DNA of 64,000 nt from an uncultured Peptococcaceae bacterium (lineage in GTDB: Bacteria; Bacillota; Peptococcia; Peptococcales; Peptococcaceae). Within the stretch, counting starts at the first letter, position 1. Each line of letters opens with the position of its first letter. The translations under genes were made by a program, and so were the position numbers. The DNA is taken from the NCBI GenBank assembly GCA_910585405.1, contig CAJUDO010000008.1, positions 1 to 64,000 on the forward strand. Reading direction: 5' to 3'. The notes beneath the pieces were generated by a model, which did no database searches, was not told the origin of the DNA, and worked only from the letters and a program-made list of their open reading frames with translations. Shown here one piece after another: positions 7,667-15,649 of this stretch.

Positions 7667-9058
7667 ATGACGAATTCTATTCAAAAAGATGTAAATATAA
7701 AAGTTGTATTAGCTTGGCTGTTTAACTTGGGAATCCCCTTGCTTATTTATCTCTATCCTGTAAATGATGTGTTTACAGTACAAATAAAGATGTATCTGGT
7801 TGTTACCTTATTCTTTATTTTTGCTTTGATTTTTAATAATTTGAATATTACGTTAATCGGTATTTTAATGCCAGTATGTTATGTGGTATTAGGTGTAACT
7901 AAAGCATCTGTCGCGTTTCAGTCTTTCAGCAATCACGTGATTTGGCTGGTACTAGCAAGCTTTATGCTTTCAGACATGATGGTGAAGGTAGGCATTGCCA
8001 AGAGATTAGTATATAAGTGTATGATTCTGACAGGTGGCTCTTATCGCGGAATTTTATTTGGCGTTACCTTGGCGGCAATCGTTTTGACATTGGTAATACC
8101 CGGAAAGGTACATTTCCTGTTGGCACCTCTATGTTATAGTTTAATTCAAACATTAAATATGGGTAAGTCCTCTGAGGCAGCGGGAATTATGCTTACATCG
8201 GCATTTGCTTGTTCAAGTGCAGGGCTGTTTATGTACGGCTCAAATATTGTGATGATGGAAGAACTTTGCAGCAGTATTTTTCCTTATTCTCTGCCATGGT
8301 TAGATTATATTATTAAAAATATTCCTACGATTGTATTTACGATCCTTATCGTTTTCTTGTTTTCTATTCTTTTTAAGCCGCAAAATAAAATCCAAGGAAA
8401 AGAATTTTTCGTTGAAGAGTATAAAAAATTAGGCAAGTTTAATAGAGAGGAAATCATCACAGTTGGTATTTGCCTGTTGTTAGTATTCTCCCTGTTGACC
8501 AGCAGTTGGCATGGCATTCAAATTGGTTGGTGCTTTGTATTATGTGCCTCCATTTTCTTTTTACCAGGCATTCAAATTGGGACAGAAGATGACCTCAAAA
8601 AAATTAATTACGGATTTGTCATTTTCCTTGCGGCCTGCTTTACCATTGGAAACGTTGCAGCGGATTTGAATATCGGACAAATTTTATGTGATATTTTAAT
8701 GCCGTATTTGACCAACAAGAGTGCTGCTTTTGTTTTGATGACAATGTGGGTGATTGGTGTAATCTTGAATGTGTTCATGACGCCAAATGCAATCATTGCT
8801 TCGATGACGCTGCCCTTTGCGACAGTTGCACTAAATTTAGGAATCAATCCGGAAGCCGTATATTTTATAATGTTGTCTTCCTATGATCAATTATTCTTCC
8901 CATATGAATCAGGTGTATATTTAATTCACTTTGGTTTTGGTGTTATGACAATGAAACATTTTATGAAAGGGATGTATTTGAAAATAGCTTTAACTTTTGT
9001 TTTCTTAATTGTAGCATTAATTCCTTTCTGGAAATTAATAGGGTTCTTATACCTATAG
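7667..9058 (+). CDS. SLC13/DASS-family anion transporter (probable dicarboxylate carrier)
   Basis: A 463-residue polytopic membrane protein with about 11-12 hydrophobic segments. The repeated re-entrant regions of the divalent anion:sodium symporter/CitMHS-like superfamily are suggested by the NHVIWLVLASFMLSD block in the first half and TPNAIIASMTLPFA in the second. AGGAGGG precedes the ATG at 7667, 23 nt after copy 2 of the flavoprotein, so it is the last gene of the cluster. Import or exchange of a di- or tricarboxylate that the flavoproteins act on is the simplest reading; the ion coupling cannot be read from sequence alone. Confidence 0.75.
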   Translation: MTNSIQKDVNIKVVLAWLFNLGIPLLIYLYPVNDVFTVQIKMYLVVTLFFIFALIFNNLNITLIGILMPVCYVVLGVTKASVAFQSFSNHVIWLVLASFMLSDMMVKVGIAKRLVYKCMILTGGSYRGILFGVTLAAIVLTLVIPGKVHFLLAPLCYSLIQTLNMGKSSEAAGIMLTSAFACSSAGLFMYGSNIVMMEELCSSIFPYSLPWLDYIIKNIPTIVFTILIVFLFSILFKPQNKIQGKEFFVEEYKKLGKFNREEIITVGICLLLVFSLLTSSWHGIQIGWCFVLCASIFFLPGIQIGTEDDLKKINYGFVIFLAACFTIGNVAADLNIGQILCDILMPYLTNKSAAFVLMTMWVIGVILNVFMTPNAIIASMTLPFATVALNLGINPEAVYFIMLSSYDQLFFPYESGVYLIHFGFGVMTMKHFMKGMYLKIALTFVFLIVALIPFWKLIGFLYL

Positions 9059-9163
9059 GTTTGAGACGTAAAATGAAAGATTCTTTAGAAAAGGATTCAA
9101 AAAGTTTTGCAGAAATGTTTTTAGATCGCTTCAAGTAAGGTAACACATAGATTTTGTATCGCA

Positions 9164-9203
9164 AAAAAACTCCAATCGGTTTAAATACGGTTGGAGTTTT
9201 TTT
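9164..9203 (+). terminator. rho-independent terminator of the flavoprotein/transporter operon
   Basis: AAAAACTCCAA pairs with TTGGAGTTTTT around a ~17-nt loop containing a CGG/CGG mismatch region, followed by a run of Ts. Confidence 0.8.
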
Positions 9204-9278
9204 ATAATGAATTGATTTTTTTGCTGCTGACTGGCCAAGCATAATATAAAAAATTTATCTAATAATTTATTATTTTAC

Positions 9279-9308
9279 GGGACAGAACCGATTCTGGTAT
9301 GTTAAAAT
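9279..9308 (+). promoter_or_regulatory. probable fhs promoter
   Basis: GGGACA is separated by 18 nt from TAAAAT, which is preceded by the extended -10 dinucleotide TG (TGtTAAAAT). The ATG of fhs lies about 65 nt downstream. Confidence 0.5.
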
Positions 9309-9375
9309 ATTAAAAGGAAAGCATAGGAGTATATTAAAAACAATATAAATATATTTACTTAAGGGAGATGGGGAT

Positions 9376-11055
9376 ATGGGTTTTAAAAGTGATATTGAAA
9401 TTGCCCAGGAATCAAAAATGGCAGTGATCAATGAAATTGCCGAGAAATTAGAAATTCATGATGAGTTTGTAGAAAATTACGGCAAATATAAGGCTAAAAT
9501 TGATTATCGTATGCTGAAAACATATCAGGACAAGCCGAATGGTAAATTGATTTTGGTTACAGCAATCAATCCGACTCCGGCCGGCGAAGGAAAAACGACT
9601 ACTACAGTGGGCTTAGGTGATGCGCTGTCTGCCATGGGTAAAAAGACTGTCATTGCTTTACGAGAACCGTCCTTAGGACCAGTGTTTGGTGTAAAAGGCG
9701 GCGCTGCCGGCGGCGGTTATGCACAGGTGGTGCCGATGGAAGATATCAATTTGCATTTTACCGGTGATATGCATGCCATTGGCGCAGCAAATAATTTATT
9801 GGCTGCAATGATTGACAATCATATTCAGCAGGGAAATGCATTGGGCATTGACCCACGGCGTATTACTTGGAAGCGTTGTGTTGATATGAATGATCGTCAG
9901 TTGCGTTATATTGTTAGCGGTCTGCACGGCAAAGCGAATGGGACACCTAGAGAAGATGGCTTTGACATCACAGTCGCATCTGAGATTATGGCGATCTTGT
10001 GCTTGTCCAGCGATATTGATGATTTGAAAAACAAATTGGCAAGCATTGTAATCGGTTACAGCTATAAGGATGAGCCAATCACTGCAGGACAGCTCAATGC
10101 GCAGGGCGCTATGGCTGCGCTCTTAAAAGATGCGTTGAAACCCAATCTGGTGCAGACTTTGGAAAAAACACCTGCCTTTATTCATGGCGGTCCCTTTGCC
10201 AACATTGCGCATGGCTGCAACAGTATCATGGCAACCCGTATGGCTTTGAAGCTGGGCGATTATGTTGTGACAGAGGCTGGCTTCGGTGCAGACCTGGGTG
10301 CAGAAAAATTCTTGGATATCAAGTGTCGGAAGATGGGGATACAGCCGGATGTCGTTGTGATTGTCGCTACAGTGCGCGCTCTGAAATATAATGGCGGTGT
10401 TGCGAAAGCAGATCTGAGCAACGAAAATTTAGCTGCTCTGGAACAGGGGCTGCCCAACTTATTGCGTCACATTGAAAATATTACACAGGTATTCGGTTTA
10501 CCCGCAGTTGTGGCAATCAATCGCTTCCCAACTGACACAGAAGCAGAATTGCAGTTGATTTATGATAAATGCAAAGAATTAGGCGTAAACGTAGCATTGT
10601 CCGAAGTTTGGGGAAACGGCAGTGAAGGCGGCAAAGAGCTGGCGGCAGAAGTAGTACGCCTGGCAGAAGGCAACAGCGCGAAGCTGCAGTATAGCTATGA
10701 TGTGAATGACAGTATTATGGACAAGATTCATGCCATTGTGACGAAAGTATATCATGGTGCTGGTGTGGATTATGCTCCAGCTGCCAAAAAAGAAATCAAA
10801 CGGCTGGAAGAACTGGGTTATGATAAACTGCCGATTTGTATGGCAAAAACTCAATATTCTTTCTCTGATACGCCAACCCTGCTGGGCGCTCCAGAAAACT
10901 TCCGCGTGACCATCAGCAACGTAAAAGTATCTGCAGGTGCAGGCTTTGTGGTTGTATATACCGGTGATATTATGACCATGCCAGGCCTGCCAAAAGTGCC
11001 GTCGGCAGAAAAAATTGATGTTGACAATGACGGAAAAATTTCCGGGTTGTTCTAA
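9376..11055 (+). CDS. fhs: formate-tetrahydrofolate ligase
   Basis: This enzyme makes 10-formyl-tetrahydrofolate from formate, ATP and tetrahydrofolate in one-carbon metabolism. The 559-residue length is typical. The ATP-binding loop TPAGEGKTTTT is at residues ~67-77, and the conserved blocks REPSLGPVFGVKGGAAGGGYAQ (read in two overlapping pieces) and FTGDMHAI follow. GGGAGATGGGGAT precedes the ATG. It is monocistronic, with its own promoter and terminator. No other Wood-Ljungdahl genes are nearby, so a role in purine and formyl-Met supply is as likely as acetogenesis. Confidence 0.96.
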   Translation: MGFKSDIEIAQESKMAVINEIAEKLEIHDEFVENYGKYKAKIDYRMLKTYQDKPNGKLILVTAINPTPAGEGKTTTTVGLGDALSAMGKKTVIALREPSLGPVFGVKGGAAGGGYAQVVPMEDINLHFTGDMHAIGAANNLLAAMIDNHIQQGNALGIDPRRITWKRCVDMNDRQLRYIVSGLHGKANGTPREDGFDITVASEIMAILCLSSDIDDLKNKLASIVIGYSYKDEPITAGQLNAQGAMAALLKDALKPNLVQTLEKTPAFIHGGPFANIAHGCNSIMATRMALKLGDYVVTEAGFGADLGAEKFLDIKCRKMGIQPDVVVIVATVRALKYNGGVAKADLSNENLAALEQGLPNLLRHIENITQVFGLPAVVAINRFPTDTEAELQLIYDKCKELGVNVALSEVWGNGSEGGKELAAEVVRLAEGNSAKLQYSYDVNDSIMDKIHAIVTKVYHGAGVDYAPAAKKEIKRLEELGYDKLPICMAKTQYSFSDTPTLLGAPENFRVTISNVKVSAGAGFVVVYTGDIMTMPGLPKVPSAEKIDVDNDGKISGLF

Positions 11056-11086
11056 GTTCAGCGCGAGTTAGTATAAAAGCATATAG

Positions 11087-11133
11087 AAGCAACTCGTTAC
11101 AAGGAAGTATTTCGTTGTAATGGGTTGCTTTTT
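11087..11133 (+). terminator. rho-independent terminator of fhs
   Basis: AAGCAAC-x-C-x-TTACAA pairs with TTGTAA-xx-GGTTGCTT around a 12-nt loop and is followed by TTT. The stem is interrupted by single mismatches. Confidence 0.75.
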
Positions 11134-11289
11134 CTATTGGGGATGGTTTCAACAAAAATCACGTTAGTGTCCAATTTTGTAGAAGACATTATGAAATATT
11201 TAAGCTATTATGTTTCATATACAACTTGAAAGTTGCTTCTATTGGATTTTGAAAAGCAAGCATTTTCTCAAATAGCAACAGCGAGTTGC

Positions 11290-11318
11290 TTGGTTTTTGG
11301 CAGCGAGGAAGTTATAAT
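11290..11318 (+). promoter_or_regulatory. sigma-A promoter of the XRE regulator gene
   Basis: TTGGTT and a perfect TATAAT are 17 nt apart, about 20 nt upstream of the ribosome-binding site AGAGGAG. Confidence 0.6.
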
Positions 11319-11342
11319 AACTACAAGAGGAGATGAGTGATT

Positions 11343-11789
11343 ATGGAAACAAAAAATGTGATATTGGAACTGCGGACCAAGAATGGATTCTCTCAGGACG
11401 AGCTCGCAGAAAAAATCCATGTGACGCGTCAGGCAGTATCTCGCTGGGAAAACGGCGAAACCATTCCTAATACAGAAACACTGAAGTTGTTGTCAAAGCT
11501 GTTTGACGTTTCAATCAATACGCTTTTGGGTTCTCCGAGAAAGTTAATTTGTCAATGCTGCGGCATGCCCCTTGATGATTCTTCCATCAGCAAAGAAACC
11601 GATGGGACCTTTAATGAAGAATACTGTAAATGGTGCTATGCAGATGGAAAATTCGTCTATACAAGCATGGAGGAATTACTTGATTTTCTTGCCGGGCACA
11701 TGCCCAATGAAAACTGGTCGCCAGAACAGGTGCGGGCATATTTTGAAGTGCAGCTGCCGAAGTTGAACCATTGGAAACCGGCAAAGTAA
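11343..11789 (+). CDS. XRE-family regulator fused to a zinc-ribbon domain
   Basis: A 148-residue protein. Residues ~5-62 form a Cro/CI-type helix-turn-helix (LRTKNGFSQDELAEKIHVTR, then QAVSRWENGETIPN). From residue ~70 a Cys-rich domain begins (CQCCGMPL, then EYCKWCYADGKF), matching the putative zinc-ribbon domain often annotated as zf-ribbon_2, usually in stand-alone stress or quorum-type proteins. ATG 11343 is chosen; an in-frame GTG at 11337 closer to AGAGGAG is also possible. It is monocistronic with its own promoter and a bidirectional terminator. Targets are unknown; a metal- or redox-responsive repressor is a reasonable guess. Confidence 0.8.
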   Translation: METKNVILELRTKNGFSQDELAEKIHVTRQAVSRWENGETIPNTETLKLLSKLFDVSINTLLGSPRKLICQCCGMPLDDSSISKETDGTFNEEYCKWCYADGKFVYTSMEELLDFLAGHMPNENWSPEQVRAYFEVQLPKLNHWKPAK

Positions 11790-11838
11790 AAGGCGCCATT
11801 CAGAGCTGTAAGCAAAAAGGAAAATAGTTTAGTGACGA

Positions 11839-11885
11839 AAAAATAGCATTGCGGTAGGTTGGTTTGTACCGCAATGCTATTTTTC
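11839..11885. terminator. bidirectional terminator between the XRE gene and tatD
   Basis: An uninterrupted stem, AAAATAGCATTGCGGTA with TACCGCAATGCTATTTT, sits between two convergent genes with an A-run on one side and a T-run on the other. Confidence 0.85.
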
Positions 11886-12655
11886 TATTTGATTTGATAT
11901 ATTCTTTTTCCGTTTTGGTAGGTGGCCTCTACCAATTCTTCTACAGAAATGCCGCGAATTTCTGCGATTTTCTCAGCGGTGTAGCGTACAAACAGGGGTT
12001 CATTGCGCTTGCCGCGGAAGGGAACAGGTGTGAGATAGGGACAATCGGTTTCCAGGACCAATCGCTCCAATGGAACGGCGGCAGCGACTTCCACCGGAAC
12101 ACGGGCGTTTTTAAAGGTGACAGCTCCGCCCAGACCGATATAAAAGCCTAATTTTATAACCTCCTGCATCATTTCTATGCTGCCGGAGAAGGCGTGCAAA
12201 ATACCGCCTACCTGCCGTGCATGACTGTGCTGCAGAATATCCAGCGTATCACCGTGCGCTTCCCGGTCGTGAATAATCAGAGGTTTGTTTAGCTGACAGG
12301 CCAAATCAATGTGCTGCTGAAACAATCTTTTTTGCGCATCCTTGGTGGACACATCCCAATAATAATCCAGACCGGTTTCGCCGATTCCGACTACCTTTGG
12401 GTGGGCGGCCAATTGGCAAAGCATATCCCAGCCTTCTTCTGTGTAGGTGGTGACGTCCTCGGGATGCAGTCCCACCGCAGCATAGAGTTTTTCATATTCC
12501 TCGGCCAGTGCTACGGTGCGGGGACAGTCAGCAAAATTGCAGCCAATGTTGACAGTCAGTGCCATGTTATCATAGATGCGTTGAATCACATCGGAGCGGT
12601 CTTCATCAAATTTTTCATCCAGAATATGAGCATGGGTATCAAAATAATTTAACAT
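11885..12655 (-). CDS. tatD: TatD-family metal-dependent hydrolase (putative DNase)
   Basis: A 256-residue TIM-barrel amidohydrolase-type nuclease. Metal ligands of the family are visible: the DTHAHILD N-terminal HxH, the Glu in GIGETGLDYYW, IIHDREAH, HAFSG and the C-terminal ETDCPYLTP Asp. It begins 9 nt after the metG stop, so the two form one transcript from the T-box promoter at 15078; metG-tatD linkage is common in Firmicutes. TatD proteins have 3'-5' exonuclease activity in vitro; the cellular role here is not shown. Confidence 0.92.
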   Translation of the reverse strand: MLNYFDTHAHILDEKFDEDRSDVIQRIYDNMALTVNIGCNFADCPRTVALAEEYEKLYAAVGLHPEDVTTYTEEGWDMLCQLAAHPKVVGIGETGLDYYWDVSTKDAQKRLFQQHIDLACQLNKPLIIHDREAHGDTLDILQHSHARQVGGILHAFSGSIEMMQEVIKLGFYIGLGGAVTFKNARVPVEVAAAVPLERLVLETDCPYLTPVPFRGKRNEPLFVRYTAEKIAEIRGISVEELVEATYQNGKRIYQIK

Positions 12656-12664
12656 GATAGAACC

Positions 12665-14641
12665 TCAGGAAACAGTCGAGCCAGATGGAATATCCGCTTT
12701 TGCCACTTGCAGCACTTCCAGCAGACTGTCGTCATCGGTGGCAGCAGATAAAAGCATGCCATGAGAAACAATGCCGCGGATTTTTTTCGGAGCCAGATTG
12801 GCTACCAAGACTAATTTTTTGCCCACCAGTTCTTCCGGATTTTCATAAAATTTAGCAATGCCCGATACCACTGTGCGAATTTCATCGCCCATTTTTAATT
12901 TGAATTGTAAAAGCTTATCAGCCTTTTCCACCTTGCTGCATTCCAGAACTTCTACTACCCGCAAATCCAATTTGGCAAAATCATCATAGGCGATTTCTGC
13001 TTTCCCTTCTGTCGCCACTTTTTCTTCTTTGGACGCAGTTGGTGCAGGTGTAGCTACTTTTGCGTTTTCCTTTGGCATATCCAAAGATTTTGGGTCAATG
13101 CGTGGGAAGATGGCTTCTTTTTTGCATACTTTGACGCCAATTTCTACACCGCCCCATTGGCAGCCATCTGCCCAGGTACGTCCTTCCAGTGCCTGCCCCG
13201 TCTGTTCCGCAACTTTGCCCGGAACTAATGGCATAAATGGAGACAACAAAATGGTGCTGATGCGAATGCATTCCATCAAATTGTATAGTACAGTACCCAG
13301 CGCCGCTTTTTTCTGTTCGTCTTTTGCCAATACCCATGGTGCAGTTTCATCAATATATTTGTTGGCACGGCTGATTAATTTCCAGATTGCAGCCAGTGCA
13401 TTGGGGAAATCCATTTTTTCTAAGTAAGCTGCGGCTTCGTTGCCCACAGTCAAAGCCAATTCTTTTAATTCTGCGTCGAATTCGCTAGCAGGTTCTGTTG
13501 CGGTGGCAGGTACGGTGCCTTCAAAATATTTATCAATCATGGCCACAGTGCGACTGATCAGATTTCCGAAGTCGTTGGCCAAATCGGTATTGATGCGTTT
13601 TACCAATGCTTCCTCGGAATAGTAGCCGTCGGAGCCAGTAGAAATTTCCCGCAATAAGAAATAACGGATAGCATCAACGCCGTATTTATCTAAAAGAACG
13701 TTAGGGTCTACCACGTTGCCCTTGGATTTGGACATTTTTCCGCTGTTCAATAATACCCAGCCGTGACCGAATACCTGCTTGGGCAGCGGCAATCCAGCAG
13801 CCATGAGAATACATGGCCAGATGATAGCGTGGAATCGTGCGATATCTTTTCCAACTAAATGGATATCAGCAGGCCAGAATTTCTGGTACAGTTCATCATG
13901 GTCGGTACCATAGCCCAGTGCAGAAATATAGTTGGTCAGCGCATCGAACCATACGTAGATTACGTGCTTATCATCAATTGGGACAGGAATCCCCCAATCA
14001 AAGGTGGTACGGGAGATACACAAATCCTCCAAGCCCTGTTTGATAAAGCTGATCATTTCATTGCGGCGTGTTGCGGGCTGAATGAAATCAGGATGGTCTT
14101 CAATATATTGCAGCAGCTGATCCTGATATTTGCTCATTTTGAAGAAATAGCTTTCCTCTTTGATTAATTCGGTAGGGCGGCCGCAGTCCGGACAATTCCC
14201 ATCTACCAGCTGCCGCTCGGTAAAGAAGGTTTCGCAGGGCGTGCAATAGTGCCCTTCATATTCGGATTTGTAGATATCGCCTTTGTCGTAAATGGTTTGA
14301 AAAATTTTCTGCACAACTTCCATGTGCCGCGGCTGTGTTGTACGGATGAAATCATCGTTGGAAATCAAAAGGCGTTTCCATAAAGCTTGGAAGGTAGCGA
14401 CAATTTTGTCGGTGTATTCGATAGGCGTCACGCCTTGGGCTTTGGCTACACGTTCAATTTTTTGACCGTGTTCATCAGAGCCGGTAAGAAAATAGGTCTC
14501 GTAGCCCTGCATCCGTTTATAGCGGACCATGGTGTCTGCCATAACGGTACAATAAGCGTGTCCAATGTGTAAATTGGCGCTGGGATAATAAATCGGTGTG
14601 GTGATGTAGAAGCGTTTGGCTTCTGCTGCAGATTCAGTCAT
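12665..14641 (-). CDS. metG: methionyl-tRNA synthetase
   Basis: A 658-residue class I aminoacyl-tRNA synthetase. The HIGH signature is in SANLHIGHAYCT near residue 20, two CxxC pairs (CTPC and CPDC) form the zinc knuckle, and the KMSKS loop reads GKMSKSKGNV. The last ~105 residues form an EMAPII/Trbp-like tRNA-binding domain (FAKLDLRVVEV, then SHGMLLSA), giving the longer dimeric bacterial form. The ATG at 14641 follows GAGGAGG on the minus strand. Expression is probably controlled by the methionine T-box leader upstream. tatD follows in the same transcript. Confidence 0.97.
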   Translation of the reverse strand: MTESAAEAKRFYITTPIYYPSANLHIGHAYCTVMADTMVRYKRMQGYETYFLTGSDEHGQKIERVAKAQGVTPIEYTDKIVATFQALWKRLLISNDDFIRTTQPRHMEVVQKIFQTIYDKGDIYKSEYEGHYCTPCETFFTERQLVDGNCPDCGRPTELIKEESYFFKMSKYQDQLLQYIEDHPDFIQPATRRNEMISFIKQGLEDLCISRTTFDWGIPVPIDDKHVIYVWFDALTNYISALGYGTDHDELYQKFWPADIHLVGKDIARFHAIIWPCILMAAGLPLPKQVFGHGWVLLNSGKMSKSKGNVVDPNVLLDKYGVDAIRYFLLREISTGSDGYYSEEALVKRINTDLANDFGNLISRTVAMIDKYFEGTVPATATEPASEFDAELKELALTVGNEAAAYLEKMDFPNALAAIWKLISRANKYIDETAPWVLAKDEQKKAALGTVLYNLMECIRISTILLSPFMPLVPGKVAEQTGQALEGRTWADGCQWGGVEIGVKVCKKEAIFPRIDPKSLDMPKENAKVATPAPTASKEEKVATEGKAEIAYDDFAKLDLRVVEVLECSKVEKADKLLQFKLKMGDEIRTVVSGIAKFYENPEELVGKKLVLVANLAPKKIRGIVSHGMLLSAATDDDSLLEVLQVAKADIPSGSTVS

Positions 14642-14812
14642 ATAAAAGCCTCCTCAAAAGAATAATGTACTGCGCAGACGAAATGTCATTCTTCTTTTTA
14701 TAATGGACATTGTGCGCGGGATATACCAGGATTTTGTGAAATAAAAGAAAAAATTGTTGGCCTTTGTAGTGCGTACAGATGCGTTGCGGTGTGATGCAGA
14801 GACGATGCAGAC

Positions 14813-15071
14813 AATAAAAAAACTCGCTCCTGTTTCCTACAGGGACGAGTTCAATGTCGTGGTACCACCCTGCTTCATCTTACACAAATGCAGTGCGCAA
14901 GATCTCAGCAAATCTTTTAACGAAGATCAATCGGGCCAAAGGCCATGCTCCAGGTCCATGTTCGCCGGAACTGACAGTCTGAACTCACAGCAAAACGTTC
15001 AGCTCTCTGGGCAGCAGTGCGCCGGGTACTCTACCTTTCTTTGCATAACTGGTATATTTTAAATGAATATA
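14813..15071 (-). promoter_or_regulatory. T-box riboswitch, methionine specifier
   Basis: Read on the minus strand, this leader holds the AGAGAGCTG start of Stem I, a specifier-loop candidate GAAC-ATG-GACC with the Met codon, the T-box consensus AGGGTGGTACCACG, and an intrinsic terminator. T-box leaders bind uncharged tRNA, here tRNA-Met, and then form an antiterminator. The ATG specifier agrees with the downstream gene metG. About 170 nt separate the terminator from metG with no further recognisable element. Confidence 0.92.
14815..14851 (-). terminator. regulated terminator of the metG T-box
   Basis: AACTCG-xx-CCTGT pairs with ACAGG-xx-CGAGTT around a short AGGAA loop and runs into Ts on the minus strand. 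The 5' arm follows the T-box sequence, as expected for a mutually exclusive antiterminator. Confidence 0.85.
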
Positions 15072-15077
15072 AAATAT

Positions 15078-15106
15078 AGTATAGAAAAAGACGAGCTATC
15101 CGTCAA
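15078..15106 (-). promoter_or_regulatory. sigma-A promoter of the metG-tatD transcript
   Basis: On the minus strand TTGACG and TATACT are separated by exactly 17 nt. The predicted start near 15071 gives a T-box leader of about 430 nt to the metG ATG. Confidence 0.8.
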
Positions 15107-15110
15107 GTCA

Positions 15111-15199
15111 TTTTTCGTGAATTGTTGAAAAGAAAGAGGATGAAGAATTGAAAATATTTACACTTTTCAACATTTTTGATTGACTTTTTTCGCGAAAAA
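15111..15199. promoter_or_regulatory. repeated palindromic element between metG and abrB promoters
   Basis: A perfect 14-bp palindrome TTTTTCGCGAAAAA (15186-15199) fills the spacer of the abrB promoter. A degenerate copy TTTTTCGTGAAT begins at 15111, next to the -35 box of the metG promoter. A separate perfect inverted repeat GTTGAAAAG/CTTTTCAAC lies between (15124-15132 and 15163-15171). These look like operator sites; the binding protein is unknown. Confidence 0.4.
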
Positions 15200-15208
15200 T
15201 GATATTAT
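15180..15208 (+). promoter_or_regulatory. sigma-A promoter of the abrB-like gene
   Basis: TTGACT and TATTAT are 17 nt apart; the spacer is occupied by the TTTTTCGCGAAAAA palindrome. Confidence 0.75.
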
Positions 15209-15284
15209 TTATACAGAGCTAGAAAAGAATGTAAGCTCTGTTATAAATAACTGGATTTATGAAAAAATAAGGAGGAAAGATTTT

Positions 15285-15551
15285 ATGAAATCAACAGGTA
15301 TCGTGCGCAAAGTGGATGAGTTAGGAAGAGTGGTAATTCCTATTGAATTGAGAAGAACGCTGGGTATTGATGAAAAAGATGCTCTGGAAATTTATACTGA
15401 CAATGAAAAAATCGTTTTGAAAAAGTATGAACCTGCTTGCATTTTCTGTAACAGCGTCGAGAATGTACAGAATTATAAAGGCAAATTGGTTTGCACCGAG
15501 TGTGTAAAGAAAATGGTAGAAAATTTAGATACCGCCAGCAACATTATCTAA
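15285..15551 (+). CDS. abrB: AbrB/SpoVT-family transition-state regulator
   Basis: An 88-residue DNA-binding protein. Residues ~1-47 match the AbrB swapped-hairpin fold (STGIVRKVDELGRVVIPIEL, then RRTLGI and EIYTDNEKIVLKKY). The C-terminal part has a Cys-pair set, CIFC and CTEC, common in Clostridia/Negativicutes versions. The ATG at 15285 follows AAGGAGG; an upstream in-frame start at 15180 would lie inside the promoter. It is monocistronic, with a terminator right after. AbrB proteins often repress their own gene, so the promoter palindrome may be its site, though this is inference. Confidence 0.9.
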   Translation: MKSTGIVRKVDELGRVVIPIELRRTLGIDEKDALEIYTDNEKIVLKKYEPACIFCNSVENVQNYKGKLVCTECVKKMVENLDTASNII

Positions 15552-15575
15552 AAATTTTTTAAATCCTTTGAATAT

Positions 15576-15621
15576 AAAAAGGGGGGCTTTCATGCGAGGA
15601 TCTCGTGTGAACCCCCTTTTC
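15576..15621 (+). terminator. rho-independent terminator after abrB
   Basis: AAAAGGGGG pairs with CCCCCTTTT; an inner CATGCGAG/CTCGTGTG helix closes the loop. Confidence 0.85.
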
Positions 15622-15649
15622 TATTATATATGTAAGCTGGGAGGGTGTT

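Larger units (their letters stand above)
9059..9375. other. intergenic region between the SLC13 gene and fhs
   Basis: It contains the terminator at 9164-9203 and a likely fhs promoter at 9279-9308. A 21-codon ATG ORF at 9073-9138 has no ribosome-binding site and is not called as a gene. Confidence 0.6.

Noticed and set aside
9073..9138. 21-codon ORF after the SLC13 gene
   Set aside because: No ribosome-binding site; lies just before a terminator.
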